Assembly (NCBI RefSeq): GCF_006547045.1
Contig: NZ_CP041242.1
Coordinates: 2,366,001 to 2,430,000 of the forward strand
Origin: Lysobacter alkalisoli
Lineage (GTDB): Bacteria; Pseudomonadota; Gammaproteobacteria; Xanthomonadales; Xanthomonadaceae
Direction of reading: 5' to 3'
Length of the DNA: 64,000 nucleotides
The notes under the pieces are model-generated. The model had not been told where the DNA came from. It did no database searches and saw only the letters and a program-made list of their open reading frames with translations. Shown here in pieces: positions 45,401 through 52,951 of this stretch; position 1 is the stretch's first letter, and each line of letters opens with the position of its first letter. A program made the translations under genes and the position numbers.

Positions 45401-46893
45401 ACGCCCGCGAACCACGCCTCACGCTCCAGGCTGAAAGCGCTCTGCGTGCATTGCAACGCCGTGGCGGTGTCTTTGGCGTCGTAGAACGGCTCGATGATTT
45501 CCTGCGCGCGCGCATAGGCGCGGCGGCCCGTATGGGCGCCGAGCCCCTGGGCCGTGGGCGCGGGCGCCGCGTCCGGCTCGTAGCAGGTCCGCGACGTGAC
45601 CATGCCCATGTAGTAGTCCCAGTCCCAGACCGCGTTCGGGCAGCCGGTATGGGTGGTGCTCGTGTCGGCCTCGGAATGGCCAAGGATGTGGGTGCGGTCG
45701 ACCGGAATTCCGTATTGGTCGCACAGCCAGGTGACCAGCGCGGCCGAGGCGCACATCTGTGCCGGCGTCGGGTTGAGCCCGCGAGTGTTGGCGACATGTT
45801 CGATACCGATACTGGTGCCATTGGCCGAGCGCGCGTGCCAGGCGACGTCGGCGTGACGCACCATCTGCACGACCTCGCCGTCCTGGCCGATCACGTAGTG
45901 CGCGCTGACATTGGCATCGGGATTCTGGAACCAGCCGATAGTGCCATTGATGTTGGCTCCGCCATCGGTGATATGAATGACGACACGCTCGATGTTTCGA
46001 CCGCTCGAAGTGGTGCGGTAATTGCTGCTGTGCGCCGCCACGAATCGACTGGCCTGCGGATACTCGGGCGCGGGCGCGTTCAGTGCACGCGCGCTGCGCG
46101 CCATCGCCTGTGCGGTGGCGAGATCGTCAGGAATCGGGCCTTCGATGCCATGCCGGCTGTCTTCGTCGTCCGTACCGGCATTGAATGCCCGGGCACGGCC
46201 GAGAGATGCCGCCGGTGCCGGCACGGCGGCCTCGCCACCGCCGTTGCCGTTGCCGTTGCCGGGAGCGGCTGTAGCAGCTGTCTCATCCTGCTGCCACAGC
46301 TCATCCGGATAACCGTCGCTGTAGGGTGCGGCCTGTTCCGGTACCGCGGCGGCGCCGTTGTGGCCGCTCGCAGCGCCATTGCCGTTTACGACGTTGCCAT
46401 TGCCGCCTCGGGGCGATGCGTTGACCAGTGCGTCGCCGCCCCAGCTCAATGCGTGGCCATTGCCGCCATAGCCATTGGCTCCATTGCGTGCGGTACGGCG
46501 CAACCCACGCTCGGTAAGTCCGGACAGGCTGACGTACATGCGCCCCTCGTCCGGGATCTTCACCGAGATCGGCCGGCTGCGGTCCTTGTCCTGATAGGTC
46601 GCAAGACCAAAGTACAGGCGCGACTGGCCTACGAAGCGCGCCACCACACCGGGCGGTACCAGGTACACCGATTCGCGTCCGCCGGGGACGTAGCGGTTGC
46701 CGGCCGGTCCGGTCGCCAGCAACTGGCTGGTGAAGAAGTTCCGGCTCGTGCGCCGCCCCTGGTTTTCGGCCTTGAGCAGTTCCGGATCGGTAGCCAGGCC
46801 GATCTCGAACAGGGGGAGGTCGGTGCGTACGGTGAAACCCAGCACGCTGAAGCGATCGTCGATCGATTCGCGGTTGGCTCGGATGACTGCCAT
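42421..46893 (-). CDS. Giant multi-domain hydrolase: amidase, two trypsin-like and one papain-like domain
   Basis: 1490 residues from ATG 46893 (AAGGAG six bases upstream). Order: conserved N-terminal domain (1-130); Gly/Asn-rich linker (~135-240); N-acetylmuramoyl-L-alanine amidase/PGRP domain (~295-440, His307 in VVIHIT and THTGCPN for zinc); V8/trypsin-like domain 1 (~500-700, His539 in LTCAHNL, Ser669 in GASGSPVY); trypsin-like domain 2 (~780-990, His817 in LTAAHVV, Ser961 in GTSGSPVYW); papain-like domain (~1075-1240, Cys1094 in NSCWAAAMAM, His1179 in GAPHAVVV, VLNPWD); beta-rich tail. All catalytic residues look intact. No signal peptide is visible. I know no named protein with this set. 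Confidence 0.88.
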   Translation of the reverse strand: MAVIRANRESIDDRFSVLGFTVRTDLPLFEIGLATDPELLKAENQGRRTSRNFFTSQLLATGPAGNRYVPGGRESVYLVPPGVVARFVGQSRLYFGLATYQDKDRSRPISVKIPDEGRMYVSLSGLTERGLRRTARNGANGYGGNGHALSWGGDALVNASPRGGNGNVVNGNGAASGHNGAAAVPEQAAPYSDGYPDELWQQDETAATAAPGNGNGNGGGEAAVPAPAASLGRARAFNAGTDDEDSRHGIEGPIPDDLATAQAMARSARALNAPAPEYPQASRFVAAHSSNYRTTSSGRNIERVVIHITDGGANINGTIGWFQNPDANVSAHYVIGQDGEVVQMVRHADVAWHARSANGTSIGIEHVANTRGLNPTPAQMCASAALVTWLCDQYGIPVDRTHILGHSEADTSTTHTGCPNAVWDWDYYMGMVTSRTCYEPDAAPAPTAQGLGAHTGRRAYARAQEIIEPFYDAKDTATALQCTQSAFSLEREAWFAGVAKTRHFPHSAICQLKITAPDGSRYQGTGFYIGRNRILTCAHNLHGMSRCQIIPGRNGAGERPFGDTTVASSSWRVAPGYSGDGDWAKDLAVIDNVPIAAPNGQFFRFMRMTPSEAMPLAICGYSASSRRVPELNRIIDRDKQHVHGGSIRRRPTPETIDYPILTLAGASGSPVYTIDASGGSLQALICAVHVSGTPVAEGLNRGCFITPDKIDWIEGRARSFALGNGMNMRAPAHVSPRAYARPFLVEPYDQPSSWWDALLVQIGHFARGAMWFLGVTDTTKPPYSAICQVRRPDGSAEGAHMGTAFFIAPRLLLTAAHVVDGQSELIIVPGKNGGGTGSTSEPFGRFRVASSNFVKHPSYGVDGHDNDMALIRVPAKHAANNGNARSPSYFNLVEELMESRPEGVVVSGYAAWWHATSAIEEFVNNNIDENRQHAHGGHIREIPTEGSFTYDLQTLAGTSGSPVYWIEEGEHPVAHLVGVHVAANDDRTNRGCRITQEKLRWIRSTASGWGQPLTFSLSAGGAVEAGPVEADAVEAGADEAASNEVPMEPAAGSTMPAPDADADATAPGSELVGHQYGPGDYPVELIPQPDKNSCWAAAMAMLLSYRGLASFAPETLANEVGASLATSYGWDLLNAVRDRYRFEFVEEPSNASLYHTPREWARWLSLHGPLWVVIVGAPHAVVVAGIRGDLDDPAASEVKVLNPWDTRVAFDADPVAFNPPNGGYEDWLSFADFAADFGNMAEPGYGNWRVLYLPERSSRPTHEAAAISQSLAARRGRLRLARPPARVHALESGVNGAGDAPNKEHIEPIEPSRIAGTRMHVQRGQRGASTWALEQLEGLKSPAVQSADAADAEPVEVHVELGDWPALEGQPAPLPLTVSFRAVQGAVGDVRIVAAEPATSDGSQAPEQAHDEPVQNETNPVPAASLELDHGVDVMARIEDEADAGEVAVLKVGIDYRFVGLAEGSPVARIELRLLGDGRYERRNHWVTTA

Positions 46894-46912
46894 GGCGGAC
46901 TCCTTGGGCTGC

Positions 46913-47257
46913 TCACTTGCTCGGAGTGGATCGCGTGCCGTTCCGGCGAACGTCGGCGTCATGCCCGGCTGGAGTACCGATACATTCACCCAGCGCCAGC
47001 GCGACCGATTCGTCGTCGGCATCGTTGATGACGGAGGAAACGCGTTCCCAGAAACGCTGCTGGGCATCGATGCCGATGCCTTCCAGATGGGGCTTCATGA
47101 AATCGACCACCGTCTCGAGGTGGCGGAAGAACACACGCTGCCCGGACTGCACGTGCTCGATCGAACCACGCCACTCGGCGGCCACGACATCGTCGTTCCG
47201 ATGTTCGTTCCATACACGAACGATGAAGGCCGCGGTTCGATCCTCGAGCAATGTCAT
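46913..47257 (-). CDS. Small conserved operon protein of unknown function
   Basis: 114 residues. The core (FIVRVWNEHR...EWRGSIEHVQSGQRVFFRHLETVVDFMKPHL) is a compact alpha/beta sequence of the kind found as short stand-alone proteins near proteases and regulators in several phyla. Its stop is 19 bp before the giant hydrolase start, so it is co-transcribed and first in the run after the regulator gap. No catalytic motif. The last ~25 residues are disordered. Confidence 0.7.
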   Translation of the reverse strand: MTLLEDRTAAFIVRVWNEHRNDDVVAAEWRGSIEHVQSGQRVFFRHLETVVDFMKPHLEGIGIDAQQRFWERVSSVINDADDESVALALGECIGTPAGHDADVRRNGTRSTPSK

Positions 47258-47496
47258 GACGAACGTCCATGCAGTGAGGCTTGGGCCGATCCTGCGCCCG
47301 CCCTCTCACCCTGGCGTCACCGCTGCATCACACCTGTATCACGGCAGAATTCCGCCTTGTGATGGCCAAGTGACGATGGACTGTCGCGGACAGCACACAC
47401 CTGACAGCGCGCACGCATCCCGCCTGCACACAGGACCGGCAGGAAGGATGCACGACATCCACCCTCACCAGCTCCGGGCATGGGCCATCAATGCAG

Positions 47497-48450
47497 CTAT
47501 TGCCGCAGGAACCTCAGGCTCAACTGCAGCTGGGCATCGGCGGTCGACAACTGGCGCCGTGTCGAGTCGATCAGATCACAGGCTTCGGCCAAGCTGGCTG
47601 GCGTGGCCAGCGAGCGGGAACTGTCCCTGGCCCGAACAGGCCCTTCGGGCCGCATCACAGCCACATCACGCTCTACCGATGCCATCGCGCCAATCGCACT
47701 CTCGGCTATCTGCCGGTAGACCTCCATCGTTTCGCGCATGGGCTGGATCGCCAGCTCCCTGCGCAACAGTTCACGGCAGCATTCGAACTGCTGCAACGCC
47801 TGTGCGCGCTGCCCGCTTGACACGTACAACAGCATCAGCTCCCTGTGCACGTCCTCGCGCAGCGCGTCGTTGTCGAGGATCGCCTGGGCATAACCGATTG
47901 CCTCGTCGTAGTCGCGACGGATGCGTGCCACCTGCATCAGCCGCCCGAGTGCATTGAGGTAATCGCGACGATGCTTCTCGCGCTCACGCAGGGCCCAGTC
48001 GTCGGTCACCTCCAGCAGGATGTCCGACTTGTACATCGCCACCCCGCGGCGCAAGCCGTCGATATCCGCATCGCTGAGGCTCTCCGTCGGCCTGGAAAGC
48101 CCCGGCGACACCTGTTTCTTGAACTCCTCCACGTCCAGCCAGACCCCGGCCGGACCGTTCAGGCTGATCGCGCCACGGCGGTCGCTGACGATCAGGTCCC
48201 CGTGCTTGAGTGGCGGCCGCTCCACCATGCGTCGCAAACGCCACAACGCGGTATTGAACGAGCCCGGCGTCGACGACGACGTGCGCTCCGGCCACAGACT
48301 GGCGAGCAGCTCCGAACGGCTGAAGAAGCGCCCGTGACCCAACGCGAGATACGCCAGCAGATTGGCGCAGCGGCCGGAAATGGCCACGGCTTCACCGTCG
48401 GCGCCATCGGTGGCGACGGAAAATGAACCGAACATCCGTATCCTGAGCAT
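47497..48450 (-). CDS. BTAD/SARP-type transcriptional regulator
   Basis: 317 residues from ATG 48450; the ATG at 48459 lies too close to GGAG. A winged-helix DNA-binding domain (MLRIRMFGSFSVATDG, ELLASLWPERTSSSTPGSFNTALWRLRR) is followed by the bacterial transcriptional activation domain with helical repeats (ALREDVHRELMLLYVSSGQRAQALQQFE). No ATPase or sensor domain. Such regulators control secondary metabolism in actinomycetes and conflict-type operons elsewhere. It is transcribed toward the protease operon with a 239-bp gap, which may hold a separate promoter under its control. Confidence 0.87.
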   Translation of the reverse strand: MLRIRMFGSFSVATDGADGEAVAISGRCANLLAYLALGHGRFFSRSELLASLWPERTSSSTPGSFNTALWRLRRMVERPPLKHGDLIVSDRRGAISLNGPAGVWLDVEEFKKQVSPGLSRPTESLSDADIDGLRRGVAMYKSDILLEVTDDWALREREKHRRDYLNALGRLMQVARIRRDYDEAIGYAQAILDNDALREDVHRELMLLYVSSGQRAQALQQFECCRELLRRELAIQPMRETMEVYRQIAESAIGAMASVERDVAVMRPEGPVRARDSSRSLATPASLAEACDLIDSTRRQLSTADAQLQLSLRFLRQ

Positions 48451-48791
48451 TCCCGGCATCTCCAGTCATGCTGCTCGAGGCGATGACGAACGGCACGCGC
48501 CGCCTGCCCTGTTCGTCCTGCACTGCCCCATCAATGCAATAGCGGCCAGACGACATGCAAGGCGAGTCTCCTCGCCTTCGTGACATGTTTCTCATATCCG
48601 CACATGGGATGGGAAGCCCGCCCCCATGCTGGCCTCCGGAAGCCCCGCTGACCGTTCATCATGGGTGCAAGCTGCCTTTACCTGCGTTCGCGTTTGCAAG
48701 CGAAATGGGACAACATCGGGTAAGAATCCCTTCCCCGTAAGCGACGACAGGCAACAGGCGTGCTGGGGACAGGATTCCACGGGAGGACGCA
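48451..48791. other. Intergenic region between divergent BTAD and XRE regulators
   Basis: 341 bp without a credible gene. It must contain both divergent promoters. The only structure noticed is a short dyad at 48687-48704, listed separately. Confidence 0.5.
48687..48704. promoter_or_regulatory. Candidate operator of the XRE regulator
   Basis: TTCGCGTTTGCAAGCGAA centres on the palindrome TTGCAA, with a 12-bp core CGTTTGCAAGCG matching its own reverse complement at 10 of 12 positions. It lies ~90 bp before the XRE gene start, a common place for autoregulatory sites. Confidence 0.3.
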
Positions 48792-49151
48792 TTGAGCGCA
48801 CTATCTCTGAGAGTGAGGAAGGCCCGTGTCCAGGCGGCGCTGTCCCAGGCCGAGCTTGCGCGCAAGATCGGCGTCAGGCGCAGCGCGGTGACCCAATGGG
48901 AACACCCGACCGGCACCACCCCCAGCGTCGACCACCTGATCAAGCTGGCGCTGGAAACCGGGGTCAATTTCGAGTGGCTGGCCACCGGACGCGGCCCGAC
49001 GCACTGCGAAGGCAATGAGCCGATACCGGCGGTGATCATCGACGACTATGCCCGCGACGAGCACGAAAGCCTGGCCCTGACCCAGTTCCGCCGCCTCGCC
49101 CCGAGCCGGCGCCGGATGGCGCTGGAGATCCTGGAGATCCTCGCCCGCTGA
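48792..49151 (+). CDS. XRE-family helix-turn-helix transcriptional regulator
   Basis: 119 residues from TTG 48792 with GGGAGGA upstream. N-terminal HTH_3 domain (LRVRKARVQAALSQAELARKI...RRSAVTQWEHP) is followed by TPSVDHLIKLALETGVNFEWLATGRG, the typical end of short Cro/C1-like regulators. The C-terminal ~45 residues are a helical extension. Divergent from the BTAD regulator; it could control that promoter, but it is equally likely to be independent. Confidence 0.87.
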   Translation: MSALSLRVRKARVQAALSQAELARKIGVRRSAVTQWEHPTGTTPSVDHLIKLALETGVNFEWLATGRGPTHCEGNEPIPAVIIDDYARDEHESLALTQFRRLAPSRRRMALEILEILAR

Positions 49152-49219
49152 TGCCCGCCCGGCGAGCCCGGCCAATGGATTTCCGCCCGGCCGCCGGTTC
49201 ATGCGAAAATGCCCGCTTC

Positions 49220-49296
49220 GGCCCCGTAGCTCAGCTGGATAGAGCGTCCCCCTCCTAAGGGGAAGGTCGCACGTTCGAATCGTGCCGGGGTCGCCA
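49220..49296 (+). tRNA. tRNA-Arg (anticodon CCT)
   Basis: 77 nt with encoded CCA. Acceptor GGCCCCG pairs with CGGGGTC; D arm GCTC/GAGC; anticodon stem TCCCC/GGGGA with loop CTCCTAA giving CCT, which reads AGG. T arm GCACG/CGTGC with loop TTCGAAT. Confidence 0.96.
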
Positions 49297-49306
49297 ACAT
49301 GCGAGT

Positions 49307-49367
49307 GGAGAGTGGAGAGGAGTGAGGGACGAGAGACAACTCTCCGGCTCGCTTCGCTCCACTCTCC
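49307..49367 (+). repeat. Inverted repeat between tRNA-Arg and aldehyde dehydrogenase
   Basis: GGAGAGTGGAG (49307-49317) and CTCCACTCTCC (49357-49367) form a perfect 11-bp dyad with a 39-nt loop, followed by TTTTCTC. It may terminate the tRNA transcript or be one of the short intergenic repeats of this bacterial group. The next gene starts 38 bp later. Confidence 0.45.
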
Positions 49368-49405
49368 TTTTCTCTATCCCTCGAACGAATCAGCAGGAGC
49401 TGTCG

Positions 49406-50938
49406 ATGTCGCATCCCGTCCTTACCGCCCTTGGCCTGTCCGGCACCGAGTCCGGCACCTTCCTCGGCAATGGCGAGTGGTCGAAGACCACCGATGCCGG
49501 TGTGCTGGAGCCGGTGAACCCGACCGACGGCCAGGTGCTGGCGAAGGTGAACGCTTCCTCGCAGGCCGACTACGACACCATCGTCGAGCGCGCCCAGGCC
49601 GCGTTCAAGGTCTGGCGCACCACCCCGGCCCCGCGCCGCGGCGAGGCGATCCGCCTGTGCGCCGAGGCCCTGCGCGAGCACAAGGACGCGCTGGGCTCGC
49701 TGGTCGCGCTGGAGATGGGCAAGTCCAAGCCCGAGGGCGACGGCGAAGTGCAGGAGATGATCGACATCGGCGAATTCGCCGTCGGCCTGTCGCGCCAGCT
49801 GTACGGCCTGACCATGCACTCCGAGCGCCCCGGCCACCGCATGTACGAGCAGTGGCACCCGCTGGGCCTGGTCGGGATCATCTCGGCGTTCAACTTCCCG
49901 GTCGCGGTGTGGGCCTGGAACAGCTTCATCGCCGCGATCTGCGGTGACATCAGCATCTGGAAACCGTCGCCCAAGACCCCGCTGTCGGCGATCGCCTCGA
50001 TGAAGATCTGCAACGAGGCGCTGCGCAAGGGCGGCTTCCCCGACATCTTCTTCCTGTTCAACGATTCCGGCAGCGAGCTGGCGCAGCACTTCGTCGACGA
50101 CAAGCGCATCGCCCTGGTCAGCTTCACCGGCTCGACCAAGGTCGGCCGCCAGGTCGGCGAGCGCGTCGCCCGCCGCATGGGCCGTTCGCTGCTGGAGCTG
50201 GGCGGCAACAACGCGATGATCGTCGACGCCAGCGCCGACCTGAAGCTGGCGATCCCGGCGATCGTGTTCGGCGCCGTCGGCACCGCCGGCCAGCGCTGCA
50301 CCACCACCCGTCGCGTGTTCATCCACGAATCCATCCATGACGACGTGCTGGCCAAGCTGGTCACCGCCTACAAGCAGGTCGAAGGCAAGATCGGCGACCC
50401 GACCGACCCGGCCAACCTGATGGGCCCGCTCAACAGCGCCGACGCGGTCGACGCCTACCTCGATGCGATCGAGCGCGCCAAGGCCGCCGGCGGCACCGTC
50501 GAGACCGGCGGCGCGAAGCTGGATCGCCCGGGCAACTTCGTCCTGCCGACGATCGTGACCGGCCTGTCCAACGACGCCGAGATCGTCCAGCACGAGACCT
50601 TCGCGCCGATCCTGTACGTGATGAAGTTCAGCAAGCTGGAAGACGCAATCGACATGCAGAACGCGGTCCCGCAGGGCCTGTCGTCGGCGATCTTCACCGA
50701 GAACCTGAAGGCGGCCGAAGCGTTCCTGTCGGCGGCCGGCAGCGATTGCGGCATCGCCAACGTCAACATCGGCACCTCGGGCGCGGAGATCGGCGGCGCC
50801 TTCGGCGGCGAGAAGGAAACCGGCGGCGGCCGCGAGTCCGGCTCCGACGCCTGGAGGGCCTACATGCGCCGGCAGACCAACACCATCAACTACTCGGACG
50901 CGCTGCCGCTGGCCCAAGGCATCAAGTTCGACCTGTAA
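49406..50938 (+). CDS. Aldehyde dehydrogenase, probable alpha-aminoadipic semialdehyde dehydrogenase type
   Basis: 510 residues from ATG 49406 (AGGAG upstream). NAD-dependent ALDH fold: [14 protein letters not shown] and [10 protein letters not shown] for cofactor binding, [16 protein letters not shown], catalytic Glu in [11 protein letters not shown] and catalytic Cys in [12 protein letters not shown]. The length and segments such as [21 protein letters not shown] are those of the ALDH7 (antiquitin/AmaB) group, which oxidises aminoadipic semialdehyde in lysine/pipecolate breakdown. No lysine-degradation partner is adjacent, so the substrate is inferred from family only. Confidence 0.88.
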   Translation: MSHPVLTALGLSGTESGTFLGNGEWSKTTDAGVLEPVNPTDGQVLAKVNASSQADYDTIVERAQAAFKVWRTTPAPRRGEAIRLCAEALREHKDALGSLVALEMGKSKPEGDGEVQEMIDIGEFAVGLSRQLYGLTMHSERPGHRMYEQWHPLGLVGIISAFNFPVAVWAWNSFIAAICGDISIWKPSPKTPLSAIASMKICNEALRKGGFPDIFFLFNDSGSELAQHFVDDKRIALVSFTGSTKVGRQVGERVARRMGRSLLELGGNNAMIVDASADLKLAIPAIVFGAVGTAGQRCTTTRRVFIHESIHDDVLAKLVTAYKQVEGKIGDPTDPANLMGPLNSADAVDAYLDAIERAKAAGGTVETGGAKLDRPGNFVLPTIVTGLSNDAEIVQHETFAPILYVMKFSKLEDAIDMQNAVPQGLSSAIFTENLKAAEAFLSAAGSDCGIANVNIGTSGAEIGGAFGGEKETGGGRESGSDAWRAYMRRQTNTINYSDALPLAQGIKFDL

Positions 50939-50953
50939 GCAGGGAGACGCGCC

Positions 50954-51721
50954 GTGCGCCTGGCCGTCGTCTCGGACATCCATGGCAACCTGCCCGCGCT
51001 GGAGGCGGTGATCGCCGACATCCGCGGGCGGGATTGCGACATCGTGGTCAACCTGGGCGACATCCTGTCCGGCCCGTTGTGGCCGGCGGAAACCGCGGAC
51101 CTGCTGCTGGCGCACGACTGGCCCACGATCCGCGGCAACCACGAGCGCGAACTGCTGGAAACCCCGCGCGAGGCGATGGGCACGTCCGATGCCCACGCCT
51201 TCGACGCCCTGCGCGAGGCGCATCGCGCCTGGCTCGCGACCCTGCCAGCAACCCGCTGGCTGGCCGACGACGGCCCCGGCGCCGAGGTATTCCTCTGCCA
51301 CGGCACCCCGGACGACGACATGGGCTACTTCGTCGAATCGCCGGCTCCGGGCCAGGCGCGCGCGGCCACCGTCGATGAAGTCGCCGTACGTGCCGGCGAC
51401 TGCCGGGCGCCGGTGATCCTGTGCGGCCATACCCATCGCCCACGCATCGTGCCGCTGGCGGACGACCGGCTCGTGGTGAATCCCGGCAGCGTCGGCCTGC
51501 CCGCCATCCATGTCCGTGCCGGCGTGCCGCACGCCATCGAGACCGGCTCGCCGCATGCCCGCTATGCGCTGCTCGAGCGTGGCGCCAGACGCTGGCAAGC
51601 CCGGATCATCGATGTCGAGTACGATCATCGTGCTGCTGCAAGGAAGGCAACGCAGAACGGCCGTCCGGACTGGGCGCATGCCCTCCAGACCGGCCGCATT
51701 CCCCCGGAGAGCCATCACTAG
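50954..51721 (+). CDS. Metallophosphoesterase (YfcE/DNA-repair exonuclease-like)
   Basis: 255 residues from GTG 50954 (GGGAG seven bases upstream). Calcineurin-like motifs in order: SDIHGN, NLGDILSGP, IRGNHERE, LCHGTPDDD and CGHTHRP. A dinuclear-metal phosphodiesterase is certain; the substrate is not. It lies 15 bp after the aldehyde dehydrogenase and ends directly before pyrD, so the three may be co-transcribed. Confidence 0.9.
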   Translation: MRLAVVSDIHGNLPALEAVIADIRGRDCDIVVNLGDILSGPLWPAETADLLLAHDWPTIRGNHERELLETPREAMGTSDAHAFDALREAHRAWLATLPATRWLADDGPGAEVFLCHGTPDDDMGYFVESPAPGQARAATVDEVAVRAGDCRAPVILCGHTHRPRIVPLADDRLVVNPGSVGLPAIHVRAGVPHAIETGSPHARYALLERGARRWQARIIDVEYDHRAAARKATQNGRPDWAHALQTGRIPPESHH

Positions 51722-52783
51722 ATGTACGCCCTTGCCCGCCCCTTCCTGTTCCGCCTCGACGCCGAACGTGCCCATGGCATGACCCTGCGATCGCTGGAGC
51801 GGGCATACCGGATGGGGCTGACGCCACTGTTCGCCCCGCATTCGGCACCGCTGCACACGCGCGCATTCGGGCTGACCTTCCCCAACCCGGTCGGTCTGGC
51901 CGCCGGGCTGGACAAGAACGGCGAACACATCGACGCGCTGTTCGCGCTCGGTTTCGGCTTCGTCGAGATCGGCACGGTCACGCCCAAGGCGCAGGAGGGC
52001 AACCCCAGGCCGCGCATGTTCCGCCTGCCCGAGCACAAGGCGGTCATCAACCGGCTCGGCTTCAACAACCAGGGCGTCGACGCGCTGGTACGCAACGTCG
52101 AGAAGGCGCGCCACCGCGACCGCGGCATCCTCGGCATCAACATCGGCAAGAACAAGACCACGCCCAACGAGATCGCCGAGGGCGACTACATGTATTGCCT
52201 GTCGCGGGTCTACCCGCTGGCGGACTACGTGACGGTCAACATCTCCTCGCCCAACACCGCCGGCCTGCGCGAGCTGCAGGAAGAGCAGCAGTTGCGGCGC
52301 CTGATCAGCATCCTGCGCGAAGAACAGGAGCGGCTTGGCGCCAAGCACGGCAGGCGCGTGCCGATGCTGGTCAAGATCGCCCCCGACCTGAGCGACGCCG
52401 ACATCGACGCCTGTGCACGCGTGTTGACCGAGCTGGAAGTCGACGGCGTGATCGCCACCAACACCACCCTCGCCCGCACCGCGATCGAAGGCCACCCGCT
52501 GGCCGGGGAAGCCGGTGGCCTGTCCGGCCGGCCGTTGATGGGCCAGGCCACCACCGTGCTGCGGATGATGCGCACCCGCCTGCCCGAGTCGATCCCGCTG
52601 ATCGGCGTCGGCGGCATCCTCAGCGGCGCCGATGCGGTCACCAAAACCGCCGCCGGGGCGACCCTGGTGCAGTGCTACAGCGGCCTGGTCTACCGTGGCC
52701 CGACGCTGGTCCACGAATGCGTGGAGGCCATGCGCCGGCGCAAGGAGGCCCCGAGCAGCGGGCCGTTGAAGCCGGATCGCTGA
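51722..52783 (+). CDS. pyrD: Dihydroorotate dehydrogenase (quinone), class 2
   Basis: 353 residues. Fourth step of pyrimidine synthesis: dihydroorotate to orotate with FMN, electrons to quinone. The N-terminal extension ([21 protein letters not shown]) is the membrane-associating helix pair of class 2 enzymes. [17 protein letters not shown], catalytic Ser in [31 protein letters not shown] and [11 protein letters not shown] bind FMN and substrate. It starts immediately after the TAG of the metallophosphoesterase gene. Confidence 0.97.
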   Translation: MYALARPFLFRLDAERAHGMTLRSLERAYRMGLTPLFAPHSAPLHTRAFGLTFPNPVGLAAGLDKNGEHIDALFALGFGFVEIGTVTPKAQEGNPRPRMFRLPEHKAVINRLGFNNQGVDALVRNVEKARHRDRGILGINIGKNKTTPNEIAEGDYMYCLSRVYPLADYVTVNISSPNTAGLRELQEEQQLRRLISILREEQERLGAKHGRRVPMLVKIAPDLSDADIDACARVLTELEVDGVIATNTTLARTAIEGHPLAGEAGGLSGRPLMGQATTVLRMMRTRLPESIPLIGVGGILSGADAVTKTAAGATLVQCYSGLVYRGPTLVHECVEAMRRRKEAPSSGPLKPDR

Positions 52784-52846
52784 GTTGTCGATGGGCGTGA
52801 GTCAAACCGCTGTCGTCACCCACGCGCAGACGCGGACCCAGCCGTC

Positions 52847-52942
52847 GTCATCCCGGCGAAAGCCGGGACCCATTGTGTTCGCGCAAGGGGTCTCTGCCAG
52901 CACGGAAGAACCAAGCTGGATCCCGGCTTTCGCCGGGATGAC
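52847..52942. repeat. Paired inverted palindromic repeat upstream of murB
   Basis: GTCATCCCGGCGAAAGCCGG(GACC) at 52847-52870 and its near-exact inverse, ending CGCCGGGATGAC, at 52918-52942 flank a ~47-bp non-repeated core. The same unit recurs at 54081-54176. Each half can fold on itself. The right half ends nine bases before the murB start codon, so it also supplies the sequence where a ribosome site would be. Confidence 0.85.
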
Positions 52943-52951
52943 GAGAATGGC

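Noticed and set aside
30196-47257. Protease operon as a prophage or contractile injection system
   Set aside because: No tail tube, sheath, baseplate, portal or integrase pattern was recognised; families A-D do not show these motifs.
49199-52714. 1171-codon open frame on the minus strand
   Set aside because: Lies opposite aldehyde dehydrogenase, metallophosphoesterase and pyrD, and covers tRNA-Arg; a GC-skew artefact.
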